A stretch of DNA of 64,000 bases from an uncultured Vibrio sp. (GCA_947504195.1 CANNGN010000002.1:62001-126000), one strand, 5' to 3'; numbered from the stretch's first letter, positions 1 to 7,272 are shown. The notes: generated by a model from the sequence alone, not told the origin. Numbers and translations are program-made.

Positions 1-1214
1 CCCTGAGTTAGACCAGCCCAATATGAATGCAGCACTCGCTCTAGTTCTAAAGCACTTCTTTGTACCGCGTCTTGCGCAGTTGCGAGCGTTTTCTTACCAC
101 CTTCAAATTCACTTGTCGTTAAATCAAATACTGTGCTGTATGTATCAGCGCATGTTTCAAAAGCTCTACTTCGAGGAATAGTTGCCATCATAACTTGGTC
201 CCCCAAGAGATAGTTCATTTCCGTAAGGACACCTACTTGTTTCTTATTGTCATCCTCAAACATCGTTGGCATAAGTCGAACAAATTCAAGTCCTTTCCAA
301 TCCTCTGGGAACATTTCATATACAGTAGGTAAATGTTGGAAGAAGTTGACCGTTGATGCCCAATCCAAACGTTTTGCGGCGCAAGGAATTAACAGAGCAT
401 TTGAGGCATACATAGCATTCCAGACTAATGGATCAACGTGAGGGCCCGTATCAATCATTATAATATCGAAGTCATCCGCAATCACATCAATCAATTTTTG
501 CTTAAGTAATTTGACGATATCGAGCGACTGATTTGTTGAGAGATACTGCCACGCTTCCGCATTAAACATAGCATCTTCGGGAAAAGCAGAAATTGTTTTT
601 AAATTTGGATATTGAGTAGACATTAAAACATTCTTTCGAAGAAAATTAATGTCAACCGTCTCCTCTTCAGGCACGTTGTCGAGCATGACATCGACTGCAG
701 AATAAATATTACTTTGCTCGTTCAGGCTTACTTCAGGATTTAAAAACAGGCGTAAAGAGCCTTGAGGATCTAAATCTATCAAACATATTCGATATCGCTT
801 TTCTAGATTCAAAGCTAGACACGCCGCAAGATGAACCGCGCTCATAGATTTGCCGGTACCACCTTTTTGATTTTGTACATTAATAACCCAAGGGGGAAGG
901 TTGGTACTGCGCTTACGCTGGTGAAACTTATCGACGCCAGCGGCATCCATCAACATATGTGCTTCTGGCAACGAAATAGAATAGTGGTTCGCGTTATTTT
1001 TAGTAAATTGATGTCCTTCACTTTCTAGTTTCGTAATCGCTTCATCGAGTTTCCGGCGTGTTAATCCCGAGCGAGTTTCCATTAGTGCTTTAGACATAGG
1101 AGGAAAATGGTCATCATTTCTCTCTTCTAATACGATTTCAATACGATCAGCCTGAACCTGCTTTGTAACTTCAGCAAGCTCATAGAGACTTTCGATCGTT
1201 TGTGCTCTTTTCAT
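1..1214 (-). CDS. parA2: ParA2 chromosome-2 partition ATPase (3' end cut by window edge)
   Basis: The frame is open from an ATG at 1214-1212 to the left edge, giving 404 codons without a stop. V. cholerae ParA2 is about the same size, so only the last few residues are probably missing. The first ~105 residues form an N-terminal extension with a helix-turn-helix-like stretch (residues 45-65, GLTRRKLDEAI), as in type Ia ParA proteins. The deviant Walker A motif QKGGTGKS lies at about residues 116-123, followed by the switch motif IDLDPQG and the later DIIMIDTGP Walker B-type strand. The known role is ATP-driven positioning of the chromosome 2 origin together with ParB2, which would lie just left of the window. 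It faces away from ori2 and rctB, the standard Vibrio arrangement. The identity is strong; only the C-terminus is unseen. Confidence 0.95.
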   Translation of the reverse strand, partial: MKRAQTIESLYELAEVTKQVQADRIEIVLEERNDDHFPPMSKALMETRSGLTRRKLDEAITKLESEGHQFTKNNANHYSISLPEAHMLMDAAGVDKFHQRKRSTNLPPWVINVQNQKGGTGKSMSAVHLAACLALNLEKRYRICLIDLDPQGSLRLFLNPEVSLNEQSNIYSAVDVMLDNVPEEETVDINFLRKNVLMSTQYPNLKTISAFPEDAMFNAEAWQYLSTNQSLDIVKLLKQKLIDVIADDFDIIMIDTGPHVDPLVWNAMYASNALLIPCAAKRLDWASTVNFFQHLPTVYEMFPEDWKGLEFVRLMPTMFEDDNKKQVGVLTEMNYLLGDQVMMATIPRSRAFETCADTYSTVFDLTTSEFEGGKKTLATAQDAVQRSALELERVLHSYWAGLTQ

Positions 1215-1422
1215 AACCCAATTCCATTGTAAGTAGATTGAGTATTATTGTACAGCAATCACCAACTAAAACAACGAATCGGTGAACGAATAACTTGAAT
1301 TAAAATATCAAGAATATGATAAAATTTTGATATTTAGCTGAAAATCACACTAATTTTAAATTTAGATATAGCAGTAATCTACCTAGATATTGCTTTAGAA
1401 TTAAAATATTACAACGTCACGT

Positions 1423-1437
1423 TTTTACATTGTAAAA
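1423..1437. promoter_or_regulatory. parS2 centromere site (ParB2-binding)
   Basis: TTTTACATTGTAAAA is a perfect 15-bp match to the chromosome-2 parS consensus of Vibrionaceae, NTTTACANTGTAAAN. It lies 33 bp left of the first 39-mer-like repeat. In V. cholerae a parS2 site placed next to a 39-mer lets ParB2 relieve RctB-mediated inhibition, so the same coupling of segregation and replication is likely here. Confidence 0.9.
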
Positions 1438-1469
1438 CAATAATAGTAGGCTGATTTAATCCGTTAACT

Positions 1470-1509
1470 TTCGGAAACATACAAATACATGTATAAATTA
1501 CGGAGAGTG
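1470..1509 (+). repeat. 39-mer-like RctB inhibitory site, copy 1
   Basis: This element aligns without gaps over 40 bp to a second copy at 1743-1782. Both carry CGGAA near the left end and TACGGAGA near the right end, with exactly 35 bp from the first CGG to the end of CGGAGA. In V. cholerae the 39-mers bind RctB without a need for methylation and hold initiation down. The call rests on the repeat pair, its spacing and its position beside parS2. Confidence 0.8.
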
Positions 1510-1596
1510 TTTGTTCAATACTTTAATCGGCTCAATAATTCATAATATTCGTACTTAACACAGGAAAACACGAATATAGAATGAAATATTGGAAGT

Positions 1597-1728
1597 ATGA
1601 TCAAGGCAAATAAGTGTATACAAAACGAACAAAATTCTCTCACTTGAAAACATGATCAAGGTGATTTATATCACTGATATGCCGTAATTTTATCCATAAA
1701 TTTGATCATTATTACGAAACAATGATCA
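1597..1728. repeat. RctB 12-mer-like sites of the negative-control locus
   Basis: TGATCA cores lie at 1598, 1653, 1703 and 1723. Read on the minus strand, those at 1598, 1653 and 1723 continue as TACTTCC, TGTTTTC and TTGTTTCG, like the sites of the main array, so they face the other way from the ori2-min array. The sites at 1703 (plus) and 1723 (minus) form an inverted pair, TTGATCATT...AATGATCAA. In V. cholerae a second group of 12-mers in ori2-inc titrates RctB and handcuffs the origin. Confidence 0.75.
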
Positions 1729-1742
1729 AGAGTGAAGGTACG

Positions 1743-1782
1743 CTCGGAAGCATATAAAATCTTAAGCAAAATACGGAGAAAG
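1743..1782 (+). repeat. 39-mer-like RctB inhibitory site, copy 2
   Basis: Second copy of the 40-bp element, in the same orientation as the one at 1470-1509. It starts CTCGGAAGCATA and ends AATACGGAGAAAG. It lies just right of a head-to-head pair of 12-mers at 1703-1728, inside the presumed ori2-inc segment. The two ends are better conserved than the middle, as known for 39-mers. Confidence 0.8.
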
Positions 1783-1860
1783 TAAGATTGATAAGGGCTG
1801 AAAGCAGGAAAGCCATTTAAATATGGTAAGAACGATAAATACAATTCCACACAAAACAGC

Positions 1861-2006
1861 TTGATCATGCTTTCATGCACTTATTATCGAATTATTTTGT
1901 CACTTATTCTAATGTTTTACGACTAAATGCAGTTACCTAAATAGTAAAACAGCCAATTTCTCATCATTTTGGCAACTAAATGACGTTCTCTTGATCATGC
2001 TTACGT
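1861..2006 (+). repeat. Two single RctB 12-mer sites left of the main array
   Basis: TTGATCATGCTTTCAT begins at 1861 and TTGATCATGCTTACGT at 1991, both in the orientation of the main array. The second core (1992) is 88 bp before the first array core (2080), four times the array period of 22 bp, so it is on the same DNA face. Between them GTTTTAC...GTAAAAC forms a short inverted repeat (about 1914-1950). Confidence 0.8.
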
Positions 2007-2078
2007 AAATATCACAAGAAAAATACACCGAATAGGGGAGTATGAAATACATAAACTGACTCAATGAACTCGTTAGAC

Positions 2079-2184
2079 TTGATCATGCTTTCATATTTAT
2101 ACTGATCATACTTCTATAAATTATTGATCATGTTTTCGTAAATCAATGATCATGCGTTCGATGATCCTATGATCATGCTTTGGG
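2079..2184 (+). repeat. Main RctB 12-mer iteron array of ori2-min
   Basis: Five TGATCA cores in one orientation start at 2080, 2103, 2125, 2147 and 2170, spaced 23, 22, 22 and 23 bp, that is two helical turns. Each is followed by a T-rich tail of the type TGCTTTCRT. A degenerate TGATCC lies at 2162. Together with the site at 1991 this makes six directly repeated sites, the number known for the V. cholerae ori2-min array. RctB loading here is expected to open the adjacent AT-rich DNA. Confidence 0.92.
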
Positions 2185-2210
2185 GTTGGTAAAATAAATA
2201 ACCTTAAATA

Positions 2211-2300
2211 TCATATCATTACACAACAATTACGCAACGGATCATTAGATCATTTAAGCACTTAAAGATCATATAATCATTAAGATCATAAAATTCTATA
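2211..2300 (+). other. ori2 DNA-unwinding region with ATCA repeats
   Basis: Directly right of the iterons is an AT-rich segment with seven same-strand ATCA tetramers at 2211, 2216, 2241, 2249, 2268, 2276 and 2285. Four of them are inside GATC sites. In V. cholerae RctB binds single-stranded DNA at repeated ATCA motifs of the ori2 unwinding element, so this is the likely melting site. Confidence 0.8.
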
Positions 2301-2319
2301 AGAATATTTCCTTTCTTTT

Positions 2320-2347
2320 TTGTCTATTTCAGTTATTCTCGGATAAA
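2320..2347 (+). promoter_or_regulatory. Candidate rctB promoter
   Basis: TTGTCT at 2320-2325 and GATAAA at 2342-2347 are separated by 16 bp, a plausible sigma-70 pair 35 bp before the rctB start. The -10 box sits inside the 29-mer-like element, which fits autorepression by RctB. No transcript start can be proven from sequence. Confidence 0.45.
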
Positions 2348-2366
2348 TAATTAAATTACATACATT
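2338..2366 (+). repeat. 29-mer-like truncated 39-mer at the rctB promoter
   Basis: The stretch from CGGATAAATA (2340) to ATTAC (2355-2359) matches the two ends of the 39-mers at 1470 and 1743 but is exactly 10 bp shorter inside: CGGA to ATTAC spans 20 bp here and 30 bp there. In V. cholerae the rctB promoter holds a 29-mer that is a 39-mer lacking an internal 10 bp and serves autoregulation. The match is partial, so this stays probable. Confidence 0.6.
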
Positions 2367-2382
2367 GTTCATTGGACATAGA

Positions 2383-4365
2383 ATGAATACCACTGAGAAA
2401 GTTTTAATTAAAGCGCCTAGAGATCATAAAGATGGTCACCTATTTAAAGTTAATGAGGATGCTGTCGAATGGGTCGGGCAGTATCAGCATTTTAAAGGTG
2501 TAACTAAAAGTATCGTCGAATTGCTAAATTTGATTGCATTGCGTGGATTCAGTAGTAACGATGGGTTGGTATCGACGACAGAATTAATTGAATCAACCGA
2601 AGGTAAATTAACTCGAGCGGCCATTCAGCAACGTCTAAGAGCGGCAGTGAGTATCGGACTATTTAGTCAAACACCAGTAAGGTTTGAACAAGGTTTAGCT
2701 GGAAAAACAATGCTCCATACTTTTGTCAATCCTAGCCAATTGATATCACTTCTCGGAACGACGAGTTTAGTGACAGAAAGTGTGAAACAAACTCAAAAAC
2801 AAAAGCGTTCGAAAGCATTAGCTCAAACTCAAGTGAATGCCCGGTTATTAACCGAACATGGTCTAAATACACCGCCGTCTATGCGAGACGAAGCAGATCA
2901 ATTTGTCGTATCTCCCGCAAACTGGACTGGAATTATTGACCAAGCATTAGCACCGTCGAGAACAAGAAAAAACTACCAAAAATCAATGGTCTCAATATCT
3001 GGCACTAAAGCTATCATCGAAACGCGTTCATCGAAAAATATTATGACCGTTGATGATATGATGACACTGTTTGCATTGTTTACTTTAACCGTTCAATACC
3101 ATGATCATCACAAAGAAAACTATCATCTCAATACCAGCCAAGCACCGAATAAAACGCCTTTGTATATAACGGATATATTATCTTTGCGCGGCAAAAAAGA
3201 CAGTGGCCCCGCGCGTGACTCGATCAGAGATAGTATTGACCGAATTGAATATACTGATTTTCAACTTCATGAGCTTACTGGTCGATGGTTGAGTGAAAAT
3301 ATGCCTGAAGGGTTTAAATCTGATCGATTCCGTTTTATCGCTCGTACGATAACGGCGTCAGAGGATGCCCCTGTCGAAGATAAACATTCAGGTGAAATAA
3401 GAATTAAACCGAATTTATATATTTTGGTTTGGGAGCCCTCATTTTACGAGGAACTCTTAACTCGCGATTACTTTTTCCTATTTCCACCTGAGATCTTGAG
3501 ACAGCATACGTTAGTGTTTCAACTCTATTCTTATTTCCGAAGTCGTATGTCCCGTCGTCATTCAGATAGTATGAAACTGTCTGACTTAAACCAAAAACTG
3601 GCACGTGGTATTGAATGGCGACGTTTTTCTATGGATCTTATTCGTGAGTTGAAAAAATTGTCTGATGATCAAGTTGTTGAAGATGATTTTTCCGTTAATT
3701 TATGGGGATATCATTTAACGCTAACATCGCTGAAAAAAAATGAAACCATCGCTGACTATCAGGTCGATATTAAGTGTAACGTAGAGGAAGTATTACGTTA
3801 CGCCAGAGCGCGTACTACAAACGCTGGTAAGCGAAATATGGCTCCCACCTTGCCTAACCCATTGAGAAATGAACTCGTGTCTAAACAACACTTAGAAGAG
3901 CTTTCGACTATCATCGATGGCGAGTTTGAACCGATCCAACGTAAAACGCCTTCACCAAAGGGTAAACTTGGACGACGAGTTAAGCTCAGAAAACACCTTG
4001 TGGAAATTAATGCTGACGAAATTACTATAAGTTTAACTAAATATACCTCTCCAGAGGCTCTAGAACGAAGTATAACGGCATTATCCGTTATGACCGGACA
4101 TTCTCCGTCATCGATTAGAGAAGAGTGTCAGGAGCTCATACAGAAACTTGAATGGCTAAAAGTTGGAAACGACGTCATTCCATATGAAACCCTGAGTAAA
4201 GTAATCGAATTGTATAATGCTCAGGCAAATAGCAAGCACTTATCGATAGAACGTTTGATCGCCGGTTTAGCCGTTAGACGAAAAGTGTGTCGTTCCATTA
4301 TCGAAGGGCCTATTGATGAAGCGGTATTTTACGCACTTGATGAAGTTGCTTCCGGGTCTGAATAG
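2383..4365 (+). CDS. rctB: RctB, replication initiator of chromosome 2
   Basis: This 660-residue protein is closely similar over its full length to the Vibrio chromosome 2 initiator RctB (about 658 residues in V. cholerae). Recognisable conserved blocks include HKDGHLF, QHFKGVTKSIVELLNLIALR, LAGKTMLH, SGPARDSIRDSIDRIE, FKSDRFRF, NLYILVWEPSF, RNMAPTLPNPLRNELVSKQ and INADEITI. It binds the neighbouring 12-mers, 39-mers and 29-mer; the central winged-helix domains bind DNA and the C-terminal part is needed for negative control. The ATG at 2383 is preferred to the upstream TTG at 2365, because it matches the family N-terminus (MNTTEK/MSSEEK). Expression is expected to be autorepressed through the 29-mer. 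No paralogue is seen in the window. Confidence 0.97.
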   Translation: MNTTEKVLIKAPRDHKDGHLFKVNEDAVEWVGQYQHFKGVTKSIVELLNLIALRGFSSNDGLVSTTELIESTEGKLTRAAIQQRLRAAVSIGLFSQTPVRFEQGLAGKTMLHTFVNPSQLISLLGTTSLVTESVKQTQKQKRSKALAQTQVNARLLTEHGLNTPPSMRDEADQFVVSPANWTGIIDQALAPSRTRKNYQKSMVSISGTKAIIETRSSKNIMTVDDMMTLFALFTLTVQYHDHHKENYHLNTSQAPNKTPLYITDILSLRGKKDSGPARDSIRDSIDRIEYTDFQLHELTGRWLSENMPEGFKSDRFRFIARTITASEDAPVEDKHSGEIRIKPNLYILVWEPSFYEELLTRDYFFLFPPEILRQHTLVFQLYSYFRSRMSRRHSDSMKLSDLNQKLARGIEWRRFSMDLIRELKKLSDDQVVEDDFSVNLWGYHLTLTSLKKNETIADYQVDIKCNVEEVLRYARARTTNAGKRNMAPTLPNPLRNELVSKQHLEELSTIIDGEFEPIQRKTPSPKGKLGRRVKLRKHLVEINADEITISLTKYTSPEALERSITALSVMTGHSPSSIREECQELIQKLEWLKVGNDVIPYETLSKVIELYNAQANSKHLSIERLIAGLAVRRKVCRSIIEGPIDEAVFYALDEVASGSE

Positions 4366-4383
4366 TTGCGTGTTTTAAGGTGT

Positions 4384-4412
4384 GTATTTGCGAATACATA
4401 CTCTATTTTATT
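4384..4412 (+). terminator. Possible rctB terminator hairpin
   Basis: GTGTATT-TGCG-AATACAT forms a short stem with one mismatch about 20 bp after the rctB stop, followed by CTCTATTTTATT. The stem is short and AT-rich, so termination is only suggested. Confidence 0.35.
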
Positions 4413-4434
4413 GAGTTAGTAATAAATATGAAAT

Positions 4435-4452
4435 AATTGTTAATTAACAATT
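4435..4452. repeat. 18-bp perfect palindrome between rctB and the small gene
   Basis: AATTGTTAATTAACAATT reads identically on both strands. It lies about 150 bp before the small gene at 4602 and 70 bp after rctB. It resembles a dimeric repressor operator rather than a terminator (no GC, no T-tract). No regulator can be named. Confidence 0.5.
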
Positions 4453-4601
4453 GTTTATGAGATGTTTTCTTATCGATTAAATCAAGAATTTTAAATTTAT
4501 TTTGGTTGAATGTCTCATTTTATAATCAAAGATCTTAACAAGACAATTCGCCTTCGCTATAGAATATAGTGTCTCGTACATGGTTTTCTTGGGAGGTGAA
4601 T

Positions 4602-4799
4602 ATGTCCATTAATTCTATTGATCACGATGAGATGTCGGATATCGCCCACAAGTGGGAGGAGTCTGAAGACGTTGAAGCGCAAAAACCGGCAAAAAGTGTT
4701 AAGTCTGTTGAAGCGAGGAGGCGCATCGAAGCAATGCAAGAAATTAGAGAAAGCGGCTTAACGGTGGCTGAAGCTAAGGAACTTGGCCTACTGCATTGA
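4602..4799 (+). CDS. Small conserved protein resembling the PA3496 family
   Basis: A 65-residue soluble protein. The ATG at 4602 is chosen because GGGAGGTG at 4591-4598 is a near-ideal ribosome-binding site; a GTG at 4569 in frame lacks one. The N-terminal half is acidic (DHDEMSD, EESEDVEAQ). The C-terminal half is a basic amphipathic helix, EARRRIEAMQEIRESG, followed by LTVAEAKELGLLH. The ARRRIE-type helix recalls the small gammaproteobacterial PA3496 family ('putative envelope integrity protein'); the match is by eye. There is no signal peptide or membrane segment. It is followed immediately by a strong terminator, so it is a single-gene unit. Function unknown. Confidence 0.7.
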   Translation: MSINSIDHDEMSDIAHKWEESEDVEAQKPAKSVKSVEARRRIEAMQEIRESGLTVAEAKELGLLH

Positions 4800-4814
4800 A
4801 CAATAAACAATCTT

Positions 4815-4841
4815 AAAGGTGGCATTAGTGCCACCTTTTTA
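4815..4841 (+). terminator. Rho-independent terminator
   Basis: AAAGGTGGCA-TTAG-TGCCACCTTT forms a 10-bp stem with a 4-base loop and runs into TTTTTA, 15 bp after the stop of the small gene at 4602-4799. Confidence 0.9.
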
Positions 4842-4950
4842 TTTGAATCATTTTCTTGATTTGTTTCATTATATAGCGGATTAGTACTCCTAATTGCCCT
4901 CGCTCCTGTGATATATTCCCTTGCCTGATTATCTACTTAGGGGTTTACCA

Positions 4951-5160
4951 TTGTTATATAACCTCGCAGAATTAGACGCTGATACTAAAAATCGGATAGA
5001 AATTGATAAGCAAGCAGCTTATTTTATCTGGCAGCTAAAACAATCAATGATTGGACCCGATGTTATTTCAAAGTATTCGCAAGCTTTGCGTTCTGATGAC
5101 GACAAAGTATGTTTTGAAGATTCGATTAATAAATATAAAAAGCAAATGGGTGTCGTCTAG
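4951..5160 (+). CDS. DUF3283 family small protein
   Basis: A 69-residue protein of the small Vibrio family DUF3283. It has the family pattern YNL at the N-terminus, then IEIDKQAAYFIWQLKQ in the middle and NKYKKQM near the C-terminus. A TTG at 4951 is taken as start because AGGGG lies 7 bp upstream and the protein then begins MLYNL as in relatives; an upstream TTG at 4921 has no ribosome-binding site. It is predicted soluble and helical. It lies 67 bp before the YebC gene and may be co-transcribed with it. Function unknown; the location beside rctB is typical for vibrios. Confidence 0.72.
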   Translation: MLYNLAELDADTKNRIEIDKQAAYFIWQLKQSMIGPDVISKYSQALRSDDDKVCFEDSINKYKKQMGVV

Positions 5161-5227
5161 GTAGAGCCTCGACTACCAAGCTTTATTAATGATCGTTGTA
5201 ATAAATCGATATAGAGAGAAGATCCCG

Positions 5228-5947
5228 ATGGGAAGAAGTTTTGAAGTGCGCAAGGCCTCAATGGCAAAAACTCAAGGCGCAAAAATTAAAGTTTATTCCA
5301 GATACGGTAAAGAAATTTACGTTTGTGCTAAAAATGGCGGCACAGATCCGGATATGAATTTATCGCTCCGTCACCTAATTACCAAAGCGAAAAAGGATCA
5401 AGTTCCCTCGCACGTGATTGAAAAAGCGCTAGACAAAGCCTCTGGAGGCGGCGGTGAAGATTATCAACCGGCACGCTATGAAGGTTATGCACCTGGTGGT
5501 GTAAGTGTGATCGTTGATTGTTTAACAGATAACGGAAATCGTACCTTTCAGGATGTGCGTCAGTGCTTCGTGAAAACAGGCGCTAAGATTGGCGGTCCTG
5601 GTGCCGTATCTCATATGTTTGATCATCAAGCTGTATTTCAATTTAAAGGCGACGATGACGAAGCGATTTTTGAAGTGTTATTAGAAGATGATGTCGATGT
5701 GACAGACGTTGAATCGGATAGTGGCGTTATCACAGTGTTTGCACCTCATACTGAGTTTTTTAAAGCAAAAATGTCTATTACGAATGCATTTTCTGATGTA
5801 ACCCTTGATGTTGAAGAGATTACATTTGTACCGCAAACACATACGGAAGTTTCAGGAGAGGACGCTGAAAAATTCCAGAAATTCCTAGATTTACTTGATG
5901 AGTGTGATGACGTTCAACAGGTCTATCATAATGGCGAAATCGTATAA
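5228..5947 (+). CDS. YebC/TACO1 family regulator
   Basis: A 239-residue member of the YebC/PmpR family. It opens [19 protein letters not shown], followed by [18 protein letters not shown] and the glycine-rich region [12 protein letters not shown], all family hallmarks. Members act either as DNA-binding regulators (PmpR) or, like TACO1 and YebC, help ribosomes through proline-rich stretches. The ATG at 5228 matches the family start and has an AGAGAAG ribosome-binding site; an ATG 39 bp upstream is in frame but adds a non-family leader. The C-terminal half is strongly acidic ([23 protein letters not shown]). It sits near rctB, as in V. cholerae. Another yebC copy on chromosome 1 is likely. Confidence 0.9.
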   Translation: MGRSFEVRKASMAKTQGAKIKVYSRYGKEIYVCAKNGGTDPDMNLSLRHLITKAKKDQVPSHVIEKALDKASGGGGEDYQPARYEGYAPGGVSVIVDCLTDNGNRTFQDVRQCFVKTGAKIGGPGAVSHMFDHQAVFQFKGDDDEAIFEVLLEDDVDVTDVESDSGVITVFAPHTEFFKAKMSITNAFSDVTLDVEEITFVPQTHTEVSGEDAEKFQKFLDLLDECDDVQQVYHNGEIV

Positions 5948-6306
5948 GCAATGACAGTGATCGTCATGTTACGCACTTGATCATGCTTCCGATAACTGAT
6001 GCCGAACTCGTAGTGCTTAGCTAAAGATATGGGAGGGGAAACTCTCCCTTTCTAGTATTTACTTCCATCCACTTTGTCCCATCTTTTGCATTGTGTTCAT
6101 CCTCTAATTAACCGTTGCCGCTATTTTAAAAAAACAATCGAGACATAACGTGTTATCAGCGTGTTGTTTTATGTCATTCACTTGATAATAATTATGTTAC
6201 ATTTCTTTGCTCTACTGCATTGTTGACTTTTGTTATATATGACCCTTATTTATCTTTTACCGTGATGCTTGGCGTCACAATATATCAAATGTAAATCAAG
6301 GGTATT
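5948..6306. other. Intergenic region holding an isolated RctB-type 12-mer
   Basis: No gene is seen. TTGATCATGCTTCCGA at 5977-5992 copies an ori2 12-mer. GGGAG...CTCCC at 6031-6048 followed by TTTCTAGT may be a weak terminator for the YebC gene. The rest (6050-6306) is AT-rich and presumably holds the promoter of the ion-channel gene. Confidence 0.6.
5977..5992 (+). repeat. Isolated RctB 12-mer-like site outside ori2
   Basis: TTGATCATGCTTCCGA shares TTGATCATGCTT with the iterons at 1861, 1991 and 2079 and lies 3.8 kb from the array, in intergenic DNA after the YebC gene. V. cholerae has RctB sites away from ori2 that titrate the initiator, so this may be functional. Confidence 0.65.
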
Positions 6307-7152
6307 ATGAGTTTTAGAAATGTACTAACGGGCATGAAAACAATTGAACGCAGTGTCTGGTTTCAAGGCTTTATCATTGCAACAATTATTATTGCCGCGT
6401 TAACCGTAGGGGCAAAGACGTACTCTTTGCCAGCAGGAGTTGAAATTGGTATCAATTACTTAGATACCTTCATCACAGTATTTTTTCTTGTCGAACTTAG
6501 TTTACGTTTTCTAGCGTACGACAATAAACGTCATTTTTTTCGCGACCCGTGGAATATTTTCGACACTATTATTGTCGTCGGAAGTTTAATTCCTATCTCG
6601 GAAACCGAGATGATCCTACTTGCTCGTTTATTGAGAGTGTTTCGAGTTCTTCGCCTAGTTTCTATTATCCCTGACTTACGATTTCTGATTAATGCATTAC
6701 TAAAAGCTATCCCTAAAATGGGGTATATCGCATTGTTAATGTTCATTATTTTCTATATTTTTGCCGCAACAGGTTCGATATTTTTTAATGATGTAAACGA
6801 GACTCTATGGGGTGACATTGCCATTTCGATGTTGACGCTATTTCGTGTGGCGACATTTGAGGATTGGACCGATGTCATGTACGAGACCATGGAAGTGTAT
6901 CCGCTAAGTTGGATCTTCTACATCGTTTTTATCTTTTTAACGGCATTTGTATTTTTGAATATGATGGTCGGTGTGGTACTGGATGTGATGACTCGTGAAA
7001 CTGCAGAGAAAGAACAGGAGAATCAGGACAGTCATCATTATGCCCTTGTTGCACAAATAACCGAGCTACAGGCTCAAGTCGGCATATTGGCGGACAAAAT
7101 TGATGCTCAAAATCCGCCGAATATGAAAGGCGATTCCATCGATAAAGCCTAA
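6307..7152 (+). CDS. NavBac-type voltage-gated cation channel
   Basis: A 281-residue protein with the one-domain, six-helix plan of bacterial voltage-gated sodium channels. S1-S3 span about residues 18-98. S4 carries four arginines at three-residue spacing (R107, R110, R113, R116), the voltage sensor. S5 is about 138-160. The pore loop has the filter T183-F-E-D-W-T, with E185 in the place of the glutamate of the NaChBac filter TLESW. S6 is about 201-226. The C-terminal tail (QITELQAQVGILADKIDAQ) is a heptad-like coiled coil expected to hold the tetramer together. Ion selectivity cannot be read with certainty; sodium is likely, calcium possible. It is a single-gene unit ended by a strong hairpin. 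Confidence 0.9.
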   Translation: MSFRNVLTGMKTIERSVWFQGFIIATIIIAALTVGAKTYSLPAGVEIGINYLDTFITVFFLVELSLRFLAYDNKRHFFRDPWNIFDTIIVVGSLIPISETEMILLARLLRVFRVLRLVSIIPDLRFLINALLKAIPKMGYIALLMFIIFYIFAATGSIFFNDVNETLWGDIAISMLTLFRVATFEDWTDVMYETMEVYPLSWIFYIVFIFLTAFVFLNMMVGVVLDVMTRETAEKEQENQDSHHYALVAQITELQAQVGILADKIDAQNPPNMKGDSIDKA

Positions 7153-7154
7153 AT

Positions 7155-7193
7155 AAAATACGGCTAGTTTGATTGGCAAACTAGCCGTATTTT
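7155..7193. terminator. Strong terminator hairpin after the ion-channel gene
   Basis: A perfect 17-bp stem (AAAATACGGCTAGTTTG / CAAACTAGCCGTATTTT) with a 5-base loop starts 2 bp after the channel stop. The A/T flanks suit termination in either direction. Confidence 0.9.
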
Positions 7194-7235
7194 ACTTCCC
7201 AAGATCTTAACGCAGATATACTTGCGATGAGAGAT

Positions 7236-7272
7236 CCAGACCTTTTGGTTCATCCATCACCAAAAGGTCTGG
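7236..7272. repeat. 13-bp perfect inverted repeat between the channel gene and malT
   Basis: CCAGACCTTTTGG and CCAAAAGGTCTGG are separated by 11 bp. It lies about 100 bp beyond the 3' end of malT. Without a T-tract it is a weak intrinsic terminator; it could cap the malT transcript or be a protein site. Confidence 0.55.

Larger units (their letters stand above)
1215..2382. other. Chromosome-2 replication origin ori2 (non-coding)
   Basis: This 1.17-kb AT-rich stretch between parA2 and rctB has no convincing gene. It holds at least eleven TGATCA-centred RctB 12-mer-like sites, a parS2 site, two 39-mer-like repeats, ATCA repeats in an AT-rich segment and a 29-mer-like element at the rctB promoter. 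Every TGATCA contains a GATC Dam site; in V. cholerae full Dam methylation of these sites is needed for RctB binding. By analogy the left part (about 1423-1880) is the negative-control locus (ori2-inc, containing rctA) and the right part (about 1860-2340) is ori2-min. A DnaA-box-like TTATCCATA is at 1690-1698, but one mismatch makes it only a candidate. An imperfect inverted repeat (AAATATCAA 1303-1311, TTGATATTT 1327-1335) is unexplained. Confidence 0.93.

Noticed and set aside
1690..1698. DnaA box in ori2
   Set aside because: TTATCCATA has one mismatch and is far from the iteron array; noted only as a candidate.
1671..1880. Minus-strand ORF of 69 codons inside ori2
   Set aside because: It lies across iterons and a 39-mer, has no ribosome-binding site and an atypical composition. 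The corresponding rctA locus of V. cholerae acts as DNA or RNA rather than protein.
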